The notes: generated from the letters alone by a model not told the origin. A stretch of DNA of 64,000 nucleotides from Polaromonas sp. (GCA_013298945.1 JAAFJR010000009.1:1-64000); one strand, 5' to 3'; counted from the stretch's first letter, positions 8,778-17,560 are shown. Numbers and translations are program-made.

Positions 8778-9383
8778 ATGGCATGGCTAAATAAATTAAA
8801 TTCAAGTTCCACGGGTAAACGCACATTCATGCTCAGCGCAGCTTTGCTAGCGGCTTTGGTTGCTAGCGGTTGCAACGTTGGCAAGACAGACACAGTAGCC
8901 TCTACGACCACTGGCGGCACAAAAGCAACGACGACAACGACCAAGTCTGGTTGCATGGGCTCTTATGTCGGCAACTATGGCCCCCCAGAACGTGACGAGC
9001 GCATTCGCTTACGCAATTTATCGCTTGCTGGTCGAGGCATTCCTGTCACGGGAAATGATGATATCGACAACGCTAATGCGGGTGGCGGCTCTCCAGACGG
9101 TGGAATTTGGATGGGTGGCAGCTACGCCTTTGAAACTGATGGCAATTGCAACGTTATCGCCGGAACGACCTTGATTTTCTATACCTATGAGTACGGCATC
9201 AGCGGCACCGTGAACAAAGACGGCTCGTTCAACCTCATTTGGTCTGGCCAAGGCTCTCAAGGTGACATGAAAGGTCAAGTTGATGCCAATAACAATATCT
9301 CTGGGCAATTTTTCCATCCAGCCCCAGACAATTTTGTGTACGGCGTGATCAGCGGCACATTTACACCTAACGGCAAAATATAA
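8778..9383 (+). CDS. Lipoprotein of an unrecognised three-member family (copy 1)
   Basis: A 201-residue predicted outer-membrane lipoprotein of unknown function. After a long n-region, the lipobox LVASGC places the lipidated cysteine at residue 32, followed by Asn. A Thr-rich linker leads to a mature domain rich in glycine and alternating hydrophobic residues, which suggests an all-beta fold. Blocks shared with the genes at 9594 and 17616 are GSYVG, PERDERI, IDNANAGGG, PDGGIWM, NCNVI, NNNISG, FHPAPD and the C-terminal FTPNGKI. Two cysteines, before GSYVG and in NCNVI, could form a disulfide. AAGGA precedes the ATG, and the upstream 164 bp shares sequence with the upstream region of the next gene. 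No catalytic motif is apparent. Confidence 0.7.
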   Translation: MAWLNKLNSSSTGKRTFMLSAALLAALVASGCNVGKTDTVASTTTGGTKATTTTTKSGCMGSYVGNYGPPERDERIRLRNLSLAGRGIPVTGNDDIDNANAGGGSPDGGIWMGGSYAFETDGNCNVIAGTTLIFYTYEYGISGTVNKDGSFNLIWSGQGSQGDMKGQVDANNNISGQFFHPAPDNFVYGVISGTFTPNGKI

Positions 9384-9408
9384 ATAGCGCAGCGCAAGCT
9401 GTTGCGAA

Positions 9409-9441
9409 GGCCCTACATTTTCGGATGCAGGGCTTTTTTTT
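9409..9441 (+). terminator. Rho-independent terminator after lipoprotein copy 1
   Basis: The inverted arms GCCCTACAT and ATGCAGGGC (one mismatch) surround a TTTCGG loop and are followed by eight T residues. The position just after the stop codon fits transcription termination for the upstream lipoprotein gene. Confidence 0.85.
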
Positions 9442-9593
9442 TGCACTTTACAAAAGCGCAACCAGAATACGCATCGCGAAAACACAAAGCCCAATATAAT
9501 CAATACAGAGTTTTTTTGCGAATACCCAGCTGTTTGGCACTTTAAAAATCTACTTTAAGTGGTTGCCAGAAAAGAATAAAAGGAATCTACATC

Positions 9594-10181
9594 ATGTCAT
9601 GGCTCAACCAATTAATTTCAAGTGCCGCAAACAAGCGCTCATTCTTATTTTGTACAGCCCTCATTGCCGCTTTGGTGACCACAGGTTGCAACGTTGGTAA
9701 GACAGAGACAACTGCAGCGACGACCTCTGGCGCAAACACCACAACGACCACGACAGGAAAAGGCTGTACTGGCTCATACGTAGGCGGCGCAAACCCGCCA
9801 TCGCAAGAAGTTCGCCGTGCGGTGCGTGACCGATCACTGATAGCCAAAGGTATTGACATCAGCAAAATGACTGAGGCCGAGAAGAATGCTGCAACCGGTG
9901 GCGGCGGTGTAGACGGTGGTATGTATTTGGAGGGTTCATTTGCCTTCCAAACAGATGCCAATTGCAATGTTATTGCAGGCGATTTCGTGATTTTTGGCTA
10001 CCCCTTCCCCATCAGCGGCACGGTGAACCAAGACCGCACATTCACATTGAGCTACTTGGGTCCCATTGTTGGACAAGTCAATGCTGACAATTCCATCACA
10101 GGCGAACTGCAGCACGGGGGCGGCGAAGAGTACATCCACGGCGTACTGTGGGGCACATTCACCCCAAACGGTAAAATTTGA
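9594..10181 (+). CDS. Lipoprotein of an unrecognised three-member family (copy 2)
   Basis: A 195-residue paralogue of the preceding gene. The same long n-region leads to the lipobox LVTTGC (Cys32) and Asn at +2, then a Thr-rich linker. It keeps GSYVG, DANCNVIAG, ISGTV and FTPNGKI, but PERDERI is replaced by a PPSQEVR segment and FHPAPD by a glycine-rich GGGEEY stretch. It is therefore the more diverged member. The upstream sequences of the two genes share AAGTGGTTG and an AGAATAAAA tract, so the duplication included the promoter region. It has its own terminator, so it is probably a single-gene transcript. Function unknown. Confidence 0.68.
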   Translation: MSWLNQLISSAANKRSFLFCTALIAALVTTGCNVGKTETTAATTSGANTTTTTTGKGCTGSYVGGANPPSQEVRRAVRDRSLIAKGIDISKMTEAEKNAATGGGGVDGGMYLEGSFAFQTDANCNVIAGDFVIFGYPFPISGTVNQDRTFTLSYLGPIVGQVNADNSITGELQHGGGEEYIHGVLWGTFTPNGKI

Positions 10182-10213
10182 ATTCATAGTTAATTAATAT
10201 CTAATCGCACAAC

Positions 10214-10260
10214 AACTGACTTTTCGGTCTGAACGCAGATGACCGAAAGTCAGTTTTTTT
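10214..10260 (+). terminator. Rho-independent terminator after lipoprotein copy 2
   Basis: The long arms AACTGACTTTTCGGTC and GACCGAAAGTCAGTT, with one bulged base, enclose a loop of about 11 nt and are followed by a T tract. It separates the lipoprotein gene from the flippase-like gene downstream. Confidence 0.88.
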
Positions 10261-10293
10261 ACGTCTCATTTTCATCAGAACCTTACAGTAGCA

Positions 10294-11334
10294 GTGACCG
10301 ACTCCGATAGCCCCGATAGCCCCGCGACCACATCAAATAATGTTGTCAAATACGCACTGGCCGTTGTCACTGCGCTGGCTTTCCTTTGGCTGTCATTTCG
10401 AGAAACTGACTTTATTGGTGTTTTAGCGCATTCGCAAGACATCAAGCCTATTCCTGTGTTTTTCATCCTTCTCTCAGTGTTACTGGGTACATTTCTTCGC
10501 TCATACCGCTGGACACTATTGCTTGCGCCATTGCGAGGCGAATCTGAAAAGCCGATTGGACAGTTCAACGCTTTTTATGCCGTCATGATGGGCTACGCCG
10601 TCAACATTGTGCTGCCCCGAGGTGGCGAAGTCGTCCGATTACTCTCGATTTGTAAAACGGAACGACTGCCATGGGCTGGGGTGCTGGCAACCATGCTGAT
10701 TGACCGCATGCTAGATGTTGCGCTGTTAGCGATTTTGCTGGGCCTGACCCTGCTTTTTTTACCCAGTGAGGTGATGAACATCGTGCCTGGCTTGGTCACA
10801 GGCGGTACGGTGCTGCTTGCGGCAGCCATAGCTGGGCTTTGTCTGTTGCCTATTTTTGGCAGTGTCTCGAAAAAAATGCTCAACGCGCCATGGTTGAAAC
10901 GCCATATTCCAGCCAAGCTTTCCTCAAAGCTAGTTGAACTAGCCCTTCAATTTGACCAAGGCGCTGGTGCTTTGCGCAGCTTCACGCGCTACCCTTTGAT
11001 TGCGCTATTAAGTGTCCTTATCTGGTTCACCTATTGGTTGAATTTTTATTTGATGGTGTTTGCTTTTGGCTTAGAAGACAAAATCAACGCCGTCAAATGC
11101 TTGATTATCTTTACCGTAGGCTCGGTGGGTTCATTGATTCCCACGCCAGGCTCCATTGGCAGCATTCACTACTTGGTTAAAATGGCTACCGTTGCAACGG
11201 CACACATCTCAGCGGAACATGCGCTGGCTTTTGCGACAACTTTGCATCTATTTACTTTCATATTGTTCCCCAGCCTGATTGCTGCGGTCGTATTTTTATA
11301 CAAATGGCTCATCCCACATACCGTCCGGACATAG
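10294..11334 (+). CDS. Lysylphosphatidylglycerol synthase-type (UPF0104) integral membrane protein
   Basis: A 346-residue polytopic membrane protein of the LPG synthase transmembrane/flippase-like family. Family features are RSYRWTLLL after the second helix, NIVLPRGGEVVRLLSI with the conserved glycine/arginine cytoplasmic loop, and a C-terminal segment PTPGSIGSIHYLV. It has only the membrane domain and lacks the soluble aminoacyl-transferase part of MprF, so lipid or glycolipid transport is the more likely role. The start is a GTG at 10294 without a strong ribosome site. Its 3' end overlaps the next acyltransferase by 31 bp, implying coupling with surface-glycan modification. Confidence 0.82.
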   Translation: MTDSDSPDSPATTSNNVVKYALAVVTALAFLWLSFRETDFIGVLAHSQDIKPIPVFFILLSVLLGTFLRSYRWTLLLAPLRGESEKPIGQFNAFYAVMMGYAVNIVLPRGGEVVRLLSICKTERLPWAGVLATMLIDRMLDVALLAILLGLTLLFLPSEVMNIVPGLVTGGTVLLAAAIAGLCLLPIFGSVSKKMLNAPWLKRHIPAKLSSKLVELALQFDQGAGALRSFTRYPLIALLSVLIWFTYWLNFYLMVFAFGLEDKINAVKCLIIFTVGSVGSLIPTPGSIGSIHYLVKMATVATAHISAEHALAFATTLHLFTFILFPSLIAAVVFLYKWLIPHTVRT

Positions 11335-13316
11335 ACGGGCTACGCGCTGTCGCAGTTTTATTGGTGGTTTTTCACCATGCATTTCCGCCGCTGCTTCCAG
11401 GCGGCTTCATTGGCGTAGATTTGTTTTTTGTGATTTCTGGTTTTTTAATCAGCACTATCATTTTTCAAAGCCTAGAACAAGGCACTTTCAGCTTCTTAGA
11501 TTTTTACAAACGACGCGTGAAGCGCATTTTTCCAGCGCTTAGCCTGGTGCTAATTGCCAGCTTTGTATGCGGCTGGTTTGTGCTGCTACCGGCTGACTTC
11601 AAACAACTAGGCAAACACATGGCGGCAGGCGCGGCGTTTGTTTCCAACTTTGCTTTTTGGAATGAATCTGGCTATTTTGAGAGCGGCTCCAAACTCAAAC
11701 CTTTGCTGCACCTGTGGTCGCTGGGTATTGAAGAGCAATACTATATTTTTTGGCCGTTGATTGCTTGGTTTTTGTGGAAGCGACAAATCAACTTGTTCAA
11801 GGTTTGCGTGGTGCTGTTTGCGGCTTCATTCATCATCAACATCGTTACGGCCAAAGGCAACCCAGTCGCCGCGTTTTACTCACCTGCATCACGGTTTTGG
11901 GAGCTGCTGATTGGCTCTATGCTGGCTTATGTGAGTATGCACAGGTTAAGCTGGCGTCAACTGGTGGCAGGCAAGTTCGGAGCTGCGCCACAGTTTGAAC
12001 CTCAAAACCCACCAAGATCCAACAACATCACCGCATGGGCTGGCATTTTGATACTAGCTTTGGGTGTTTATTTCATCAACCCTGAGCGGCGCTTCCCCGG
12101 TTTTTGGGCGCTGTTTCCGACCATTGCAGCATTCTTGTTAATCAAAGCGGGGCCGAAAGCTTGGTTTAACCAATATGTGTTGTCCAACCGCTTGTTCGTT
12201 TGGGTGGGATTGATCAGCTTTCCGCTGTACTTGTGGCATTGGCCGCTGTTGGTGTTTGCTGAAATCAAACTCGGCACGCTGGATGCTCCTGTAAAACTGG
12301 GTTTGATTGCTTTGAGCGTTTTGCTGTCTTGGTTGACCTATCGCTTCGTTGAAAGACCGATTCGGTTTGATAGAAACTGGCCACGTATCAGCCTTATTTT
12401 GTCGAGTGTTTTGCTTGCTGTCGCAGTTTTAGGCGGCTACACCTATCTGCGCGATGGCTTTGCTTTCAGATTCCCTAAATTCATCCAAGCTTTGCTGCAC
12501 AACCAACCCAAGCTCGATGAAGGCTGGCGCAGCGGCACTTGTATTTTGGACCAAGGCCACCCATCATCTGAGTTTTCGCCCGATTGCGTGGACAAAATCG
12601 CCGATAAAGTTAAGCGCCCCTTGCTTTTCTTGTGGGGCGACTCGCACGCCGCCGCTTTGTACCCTGGTTTGAAGCATTTGCAAGACACCGGTGCCTATAA
12701 TTTCGGCGTGGCGCAGCGCACAGGCGCGGTGTGCCCACCCATCATTGGCGATGTCCGTCCTTGGTGCAATGAAATCAACACCAGCAGCTTCAAACTGATT
12801 CAAGAACTCAAACCAGAAATCGTGATGATGTACGCATATTGGTCACACGGTTTGGACGGCAAAGGCGGTTTTGCGGGTTTGTATGATCTAACCAAATTAG
12901 ACGCCACAGTTGCAGAATTGAAGAAAGCAGGTGTGAAAAAAGTTATTTTGATGGGCCCCAGCCCGTATTGGAAAAACTCACTGCCGCACAACATCGTAGA
13001 AACTTGGAAAAAGGCTAAAACCGTTGCCAAACCACCACTTTACATGTCTTACGGTGATTTTGGCTTGGTTACAGAGTTGCCAATTTACGACAAACAAATG
13101 CGCGAAATCGCCAAACGCTTAAACATTAGCTACATCTCTGGTTTAGATTTTTTATGTAAAGCAGAAGGCTGCCTCACCAGAGACAGTGAAGACGGTGTTA
13201 AAGTAGCTTCCGTTGATTACGGGCACTTAACCGTCGATGCTGCGCAGACCTACCTGAAGCGCATCGCACCGCTTATTTTTGCCCCCGAAACTGTGTACTC
13301 TTCTCCGAATAATTGA
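11304..13316 (+). CDS. Acyltransferase 3 (OafA/YrhL-type) with C-terminal SGNH domain, second copy
   Basis: A 670-residue membrane O-acyltransferase homologous to the one at 5451. It carries RPDIDGLRAVAVL, HHAFPPLLPGGFIGVDLF, HLWSLGIEEQYYIFWPL and LYLWHWPLLVF. The periplasmic SGNH part has WGDSHAAAL and a C-terminal VDYGHLT (Asp-x-x-His). The membrane halves of the two copies align closely, while the SGNH halves differ much more, so they may modify different positions or acceptors. The ATG at 11304 lies inside the flippase-like gene. The gene is followed after 12 bp by an SGNH lipoprotein gene. Confidence 0.88.
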   Translation: MAHPTYRPDIDGLRAVAVLLVVFHHAFPPLLPGGFIGVDLFFVISGFLISTIIFQSLEQGTFSFLDFYKRRVKRIFPALSLVLIASFVCGWFVLLPADFKQLGKHMAAGAAFVSNFAFWNESGYFESGSKLKPLLHLWSLGIEEQYYIFWPLIAWFLWKRQINLFKVCVVLFAASFIINIVTAKGNPVAAFYSPASRFWELLIGSMLAYVSMHRLSWRQLVAGKFGAAPQFEPQNPPRSNNITAWAGILILALGVYFINPERRFPGFWALFPTIAAFLLIKAGPKAWFNQYVLSNRLFVWVGLISFPLYLWHWPLLVFAEIKLGTLDAPVKLGLIALSVLLSWLTYRFVERPIRFDRNWPRISLILSSVLLAVAVLGGYTYLRDGFAFRFPKFIQALLHNQPKLDEGWRSGTCILDQGHPSSEFSPDCVDKIADKVKRPLLFLWGDSHAAALYPGLKHLQDTGAYNFGVAQRTGAVCPPIIGDVRPWCNEINTSSFKLIQELKPEIVMMYAYWSHGLDGKGGFAGLYDLTKLDATVAELKKAGVKKVILMGPSPYWKNSLPHNIVETWKKAKTVAKPPLYMSYGDFGLVTELPIYDKQMREIAKRLNISYISGLDFLCKAEGCLTRDSEDGVKVASVDYGHLTVDAAQTYLKRIAPLIFAPETVYSSPNN

Positions 13317-13328
13317 TCCATTGACTCT

Positions 13329-14045
13329 ATGTTTAACGCTCGACAACTACTGAAATCATTTTGCATAGCTGCAATAGCCGTCACTATGACAGCCTGCGGC
13401 GGCGGCGGTGATACCAACGCTTCTGAAACCGTCACCATCAAACAGCCTAAAAAAGCCACGGTCATTATGGTTTTTGGTGATTCAACCTCGCAGGGATATG
13501 GCATCGAAAAATACGGCACTTACTACGAAGATGTTCCGCCCGGGCTGATGTATGCGGACCTGCTGCGGAATCGTTTAAAAGCCGAGAAGATCGATGCTTT
13601 TGCACCAGTCACAGTCATCAATGAGAGCTTGGGCTCCGAGTTTGCCCTTGAAGCTATTGATCGATTGGCATACGTATTAGCAGTGCATCAGCCCACCCAT
13701 GTACTTTTGGCACATGGTACCAACGACGCGCGTTCGGCCATCCCGCTATCGGAAATCTCAGAAGACTTTCTAACCATGATCAACATGGTCAGAGCCAGCG
13801 GTGCTAAGCCGTTACTAGCGGACATGACCTTGACCGTTCGCGGCAGAGCCTATGCAGCTGAATATTCAAATATGGTTAGAAATACCGCTTATATCGGCGG
13901 GGCAACCTATGTACCTATTGTGGAAGACATCATTTGGAACCCCAAATATGTGCTGAATGATGGCTATGGCTACCACTACAACGCAGATGCACAACCTTTC
14001 ATGATGAATACGGTATGGAATTACATCATGCCTTTGTTTGAGTGA
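13329..14045 (+). CDS. SGNH/GDSL hydrolase lipoprotein
   Basis: A 238-residue lipid-anchored esterase-like protein. The N-terminus ends in the lipobox VTMTAC (Cys23), followed by Gly-rich sequence. SGNH blocks are FGDSTSQGYG (nucleophile serine) and LLAHGTNDARS (block with the oxyanion-hole asparagine). The usual Asp-x-x-His near the C-terminus is not obvious, and YHYN lies at the matching place. It follows the second acyltransferase by 12 bp, so it could remove or transfer acyl groups on the same surface glycan. Outer-membrane location is inferred from Gly at +2. Substrate unknown. Confidence 0.75.
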   Translation: MFNARQLLKSFCIAAIAVTMTACGGGGDTNASETVTIKQPKKATVIMVFGDSTSQGYGIEKYGTYYEDVPPGLMYADLLRNRLKAEKIDAFAPVTVINESLGSEFALEAIDRLAYVLAVHQPTHVLLAHGTNDARSAIPLSEISEDFLTMINMVRASGAKPLLADMTLTVRGRAYAAEYSNMVRNTAYIGGATYVPIVEDIIWNPKYVLNDGYGYHYNADAQPFMMNTVWNYIMPLFE

Positions 14046-14056
14046 AATGCAATTTT

Positions 14057-14103
14057 GCTATAAATTTAATAGCTGCCTAATTAATAAATACGCCAGCTAG
14101 AGG
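14057..14103 (-). repeat. Dispersed 47-bp repeat, copy R3
   Basis: A minus-oriented, somewhat diverged copy (AATAGCTGCCTAATTAATAA, then ACGCCAGCTAG). It starts 12 bp after the stop of the SGNH lipoprotein gene, in the gap between two convergent genes. Confidence 0.7.
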
Positions 14104-14143
14104 CATATTTCGACCGTTTAAAACCTGTTTTGCTTACAGTTTA

Positions 14144-14521
14144 TTATTTAAGATAAACCAACTTCTTCATCAAATAGAACGACAGCGCCGTGGTGAAGGG
14201 TAGCAAGATGATTTGCGCCCAATAGTCGCCCGTTTGTTCACGAATCAGGGCAATCATCAGCGTGTTGCCCGCGTAGATCAAGCTCCAGCACAGCACATAA
14301 CGCCAAAAACTTCCTGCACTGCCAAACACAAAAGCCCCATGCGCTTTGAAGCCTACGGCAATTCCCAACACTATAGAAGCCGCCGAAGCGATGTAATACG
14401 GCCACTTTAACCAATACAGCGCCAGAAAATAAACACCCAAGCTCAAGGCTGTGTTTAACCCGCCCACGACCAAAAACCTTAGCAGCCTGTGCCAGTCAAC
14501 CGTTTTTAAATCGGTCATCAT
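14144..14521 (-). CDS. GtrA family membrane protein
   Basis: A small four-helix membrane protein of about 125 residues. The GtrA family takes part in moving undecaprenyl- or polyprenyl-linked sugars across the membrane. It opens with RLLRFLVVGGLNTALSLGVY, the family signature, and ends with SFYLMKKLVYLK. The start chosen is the ATG at 14521, which overlaps the stop of the upstream glycosyltransferase as ATGA; an ATG directly follows at 14518. Coupling to a GT2 enzyme suits a sugar-lipid donor role. Confidence 0.8.
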   Translation of the reverse strand: MMTDLKTVDWHRLLRFLVVGGLNTALSLGVYFLALYWLKWPYYIASAASIVLGIAVGFKAHGAFVFGSAGSFWRYVLCWSLIYAGNTLMIALIREQTGDYWAQIILLPFTTALSFYLMKKLVYLK

Positions 14522-15354
14522 GCAGCAGATTTGGTTTTTACTGCCGCACGGCGGTTCAGTACTTGGTAAAACACCCATTTACCCAAGCGCACCTTGTAAG
14601 CATTCATCTTTTGCATAACTTGCTCTGCCGCTGACAGCACGATGCCGTGGTTTTGGGCGATGATGGTCATCTCATCAATCAGCGTGTCGTACTGGCGCAG
14701 TGTGTTGTTGGTTTGGTGAAAACGGATGGCGTACGCTGGGTTTTGCAGCACATAAACGTCGCGGTCGCCCCCGATACCAACGAAGAAGTTCACATCTGAG
14801 GCTTGGTGCAAACGCTTGTCCAACTGAAGTTTTTGGCCAAACTCGGTGCGCGACAGCACCGCTATGCCGTACAAATTACGGCAGCGCACAATGCTGGCTT
14901 TGGCGATGGTCTTACCTGCTACTTTGCCCTGAAAACCCACGTTTGACGCGCCAAAACTGGGGATGAACTCCGATTTGCTGTCCAGCCAGCGAACTGGCGC
15001 GTTCACCATGGCCAGCGACTTGTCGGCCTCCAAAATGCTGCGCGCTTGCGCAAAAGCGTCGGGACGCACATAAATATCGTCGTGGCTCAAGTAGGCAAAA
15101 TAAGTGGTTTTGCACAAACTCAGCGCTTTGTGGAAATTGCCATGCACGCCCAAATTGGTCTCGTTCAAGATGTATTGAAAGCGCGGATCAGCTAAATACG
15201 GCTTGCAGATCTCGGCGGTGTTGTCTGTAGAGCAGTTGTCAACGATTAAAAACGTCCAGTTGGTGTAGTTTTGCGCCAAAACCGACTCAATGGCTTGTTT
15301 GATGTAATTCGAACCGTTGTAAACCGGTAAAAAAATGGTGACGTCAGCATTCAT
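14518..15354 (-). CDS. Glycosyltransferase family 2
   Basis: A GT-A fold glycosyltransferase of 278 residues. It has TIFLPVYNGSNYIKQAIESV at the N-terminus, IVDNCSTDNTAEI (nucleotide-binding aspartate) and YLSHDDIYVRPDAF, where DD stands in the DxD position. The start chosen is MNADV at 15354; the frame upstream of it runs into the divergent SDR promoter region. It shares a 4-bp overlap with the GtrA gene and is divergent from the SDR gene with 41 bp between starts. The acceptor and sugar cannot be deduced. Confidence 0.83.
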   Translation of the reverse strand: MNADVTIFLPVYNGSNYIKQAIESVLAQNYTNWTFLIVDNCSTDNTAEICKPYLADPRFQYILNETNLGVHGNFHKALSLCKTTYFAYLSHDDIYVRPDAFAQARSILEADKSLAMVNAPVRWLDSKSEFIPSFGASNVGFQGKVAGKTIAKASIVRCRNLYGIAVLSRTEFGQKLQLDKRLHQASDVNFFVGIGGDRDVYVLQNPAYAIRFHQTNNTLRQYDTLIDEMTIIAQNHGIVLSAAEQVMQKMNAYKVRLGKWVFYQVLNRRAAVKTKSAA

Positions 15355-15395
15355 GGCAGCGAGAATAGCACAGCTAAAAATGGGACAATGTGTAG

Positions 15396-16112
15396 ATGAA
15401 CCGATCTGACAACGACGCACACCACCGATTCAAAAACCAACATGCTTTGGTCACAGGCGCTTCTAGCGGCATTGGGCTGGCGATTGCCCAGGCTTTAGCG
15501 GCAGAAGGGACGCAGATTCATGCAGTTGCCCGCAGCTGGCCCAAATCGCCGCAGGAGTGGCACGTCCACAGTGCAGATTTCACGGTCGAGGCGGATGTTA
15601 AACGACTCGCAACCGAGGTTTCAGCTTCTGCAGCACCGCTAGACTTGCTGATTCACTGCGCCGGCGCTTTGGAGATTGGCACGGTAGCGGATTTCCCCAT
15701 CGCGCAACTGGACGTGATGTACCAAGTCAACGTGCGCGCACCGTTTTTGCTGACGCAGCTTTTGTTGCCGCGTTTGACACAAACCACAGGTCAAATCGTA
15801 TTTATCAATTCTTCTGCCGCTGTAGCACCAAATACAACCCTAGCCGGCTATTCTTCTACCAAAGCAGCTATTAAATCAATAGCTGACTGCTTGCGCTTGG
15901 AGGTCAACCCTAGCGGCGTGCGGGTGATGAGCGTTTACCCCGGAAAAACGGCCTCGGTGATGCAGAAGCGTGCGCACGAGTTGGCTGGTAAACCGTATGA
16001 CGCAGAGAACTTGATGCAGCCTGATGACGTGGCACAGATGGTGTTGAGCGCCTTGGCGCTACCCAAAACTGCAGAAATGACAGATTTGCACATCCGCCCT
16101 ATGAAAAAATAA
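15396..16112 (+). CDS. Short-chain dehydrogenase/reductase (SDR)
   Basis: A 238-residue NAD(P)-dependent oxidoreductase of the classical SDR type. The cofactor loop is TGASSGIGLAIA, the NAG-like motif is CAGALEI, the catalytic serine is in INSSAAV and the Tyr-Lys pair is in YSSTK. Its position between a glycosyltransferase and the DUF4910 gene suggests sugar or fatty-acyl metabolism for the surface glycan, which is inference only. The DNA around the YSSTK codons (15841-15883) resembles the dispersed repeat of this genome. Confidence 0.82.
   Translation: MNRSDNDAHHRFKNQHALVTGASSGIGLAIAQALAAEGTQIHAVARSWPKSPQEWHVHSADFTVEADVKRLATEVSASAAPLDLLIHCAGALEIGTVADFPIAQLDVMYQVNVRAPFLLTQLLLPRLTQTTGQIVFINSSAAVAPNTTLAGYSSTKAAIKSIADCLRLEVNPSGVRVMSVYPGKTASVMQKRAHELAGKPYDAENLMQPDDVAQMVLSALALPKTAEMTDLHIRPMKK
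15841..15883 (+). repeat. Possible diverged copy of the dispersed repeat inside the SDR gene
   Basis: By hand alignment about 33 of 43 positions match the repeat consensus, including TAGCCGGC at one end and AAGCAGCTATTAAAT plus ATAGC at the other. It encodes the conserved Tyr-x3-Lys motif of the SDR, so the resemblance may be convergence. Confidence 0.35.
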
Positions 16113-16140
16113 TTGAAAACAACTAAAAATAATTGGCCGC

Positions 16141-17475
16141 ATGATCAATATTTACGATCCCGAGTTAGATTTCGCACCTCTTGGCGAGCAGATGTACCAG
16201 CTCGTGGAGACGCTGTACCCGATTTGCCGCAGCATCACCGGCCCGGGCGTGCGGGAAACCATGGCGCATATTCAAAAGCTGCTGCCTATCACCATCAACG
16301 AAGTGCCCAGCGGCACGGCGGTTTTTGACTGGGAAGTACCCAAAGAGTGGGCGATTCGCGATGCTTACATCAAAAACAGCGCGGGCGTTCGGGTGATTGA
16401 TTTCAAAAAATCCAACCTGCATGTGCTGAACTACAGCACCCCTGTGAACCAACGTATGACTCTTGAGCAGTTGCGCCCGCACCTGACCACCCTGCCCGAG
16501 CAGCCCGACTGGATTCCCTACCGCACCACTTACTACCAAGAAAAGTGGGGCTTTTGCCTGAGCCAGAACCATTTGGATGCTTTGGCTGCCACAGATAATG
16601 GTGGCGAATATGAGATGGTGATTGATTCAACGCTGCAAAACGGCTCACTGACTTACGGTGAGTACGTGATCAAAGGTGAATCGACGGACGAAGTGTTGAT
16701 TTCTTGCCACACCTGCCACCCCTCGCTATGCAACGACAACTTGTCGGGCATTGCACTGGCCACCTATTTGGCGCGGCATATCGAGCAAATCAAGGCTTCG
16801 GGTACTAAACCTCGCTACACCTATCGCTTTTTATTCATCCCCGGCACGATTGGCTCTATCACTTGGCTGGCGCTGAATGAGGCGAAAGCCAAGAACATCA
16901 AGCACGGCTTGGTGGTTGTTTGTGTGGGCGATGCGGGGAAGTTCAGCTACAAAACCAGTCGGCAAGGTGATGCTTTGATTGACCGAGCAGCGAAGCATGT
17001 GCTGACTTCTGAAAAAGAAAGTTTCAACCTGATCGATTTTTTCCCCTACGGCTACGACGAGCGGCAATACTGCTCGCCGGGGTTTAACCTTGCTGTTGGC
17101 AGCCTATCACGTTCTACCCACGGCAAGTTTGCGCAGTACCACAGCTCGGCGGACGATTTGTCCTTCGTTTCAGGTAAGCACATTGCTGAATCACTGGCGG
17201 TGTATATGCAGGTGCTAGATGTATTGGAAAACGATGCGGTGCTGGTCAACCAAAACCCTAAATGCGAGCCTAGACTGGGCAAACGCGGCTTGTACGGCAA
17301 TGTGGGTGCCACGGTTCATCGCCCCACTTTTGAGATGGCATTGCTCTGGACGCTGAACTTGACCGATGGTCAGCACAGCCTGCTAGACATCGCCAAACGC
17401 GCCAAACTGCCCTTTGAGACCATCAAACAAGCTGCTAGAGCGCTACAGGCTTGTGATTTGCTAAAAAAAGCATAA
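16141..17475 (+). CDS. DUF4910 zinc-peptidase-like protein with C-terminal winged helix
   Basis: A 444-residue cytosolic protein of the DUF4910/DUF2172 family, which has an M28 aminopeptidase-like fold. The metal-site block is LISCHTCHPSLCNDNLSGIA, with His and Asp ligands as in M28 enzymes. Further blocks are FLFIPGTIGSITWL, RQYCSPGFNLAVGSLSR and FAQYHSSADDL. The last 60 or so residues form a helix-turn-helix-like segment (LLDIAKRAKLPFETIKQAARAL). Members are common in surface-polysaccharide clusters, but their substrate is not established as far as I know. It lies 28 bp after the SDR gene. Confidence 0.78.
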   Translation: MINIYDPELDFAPLGEQMYQLVETLYPICRSITGPGVRETMAHIQKLLPITINEVPSGTAVFDWEVPKEWAIRDAYIKNSAGVRVIDFKKSNLHVLNYSTPVNQRMTLEQLRPHLTTLPEQPDWIPYRTTYYQEKWGFCLSQNHLDALAATDNGGEYEMVIDSTLQNGSLTYGEYVIKGESTDEVLISCHTCHPSLCNDNLSGIALATYLARHIEQIKASGTKPRYTYRFLFIPGTIGSITWLALNEAKAKNIKHGLVVVCVGDAGKFSYKTSRQGDALIDRAAKHVLTSEKESFNLIDFFPYGYDERQYCSPGFNLAVGSLSRSTHGKFAQYHSSADDLSFVSGKHIAESLAVYMQVLDVLENDAVLVNQNPKCEPRLGKRGLYGNVGATVHRPTFEMALLWTLNLTDGQHSLLDIAKRAKLPFETIKQAARALQACDLLKKA

Positions 17476-17480
17476 ATATC

Positions 17481-17528
17481 GCTGTAGCCGGCGTATTTAT
17501 TACCTAAGTAGCTATTATATTTATATCA
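17481..17528 (+). repeat. Dispersed 47-bp repeat, copy R4
   Basis: A plus-oriented copy (GCTGTAGCCGGCGTATTTAT, then AGTAGCTATTATAT) that starts 5 bp after the stop codon of the DUF4910 gene, in the gap before a convergent gene. Confidence 0.75.
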
Positions 17529-17560
17529 TTATTTCACTTTTAAAGCCGAAAAATGAAATA

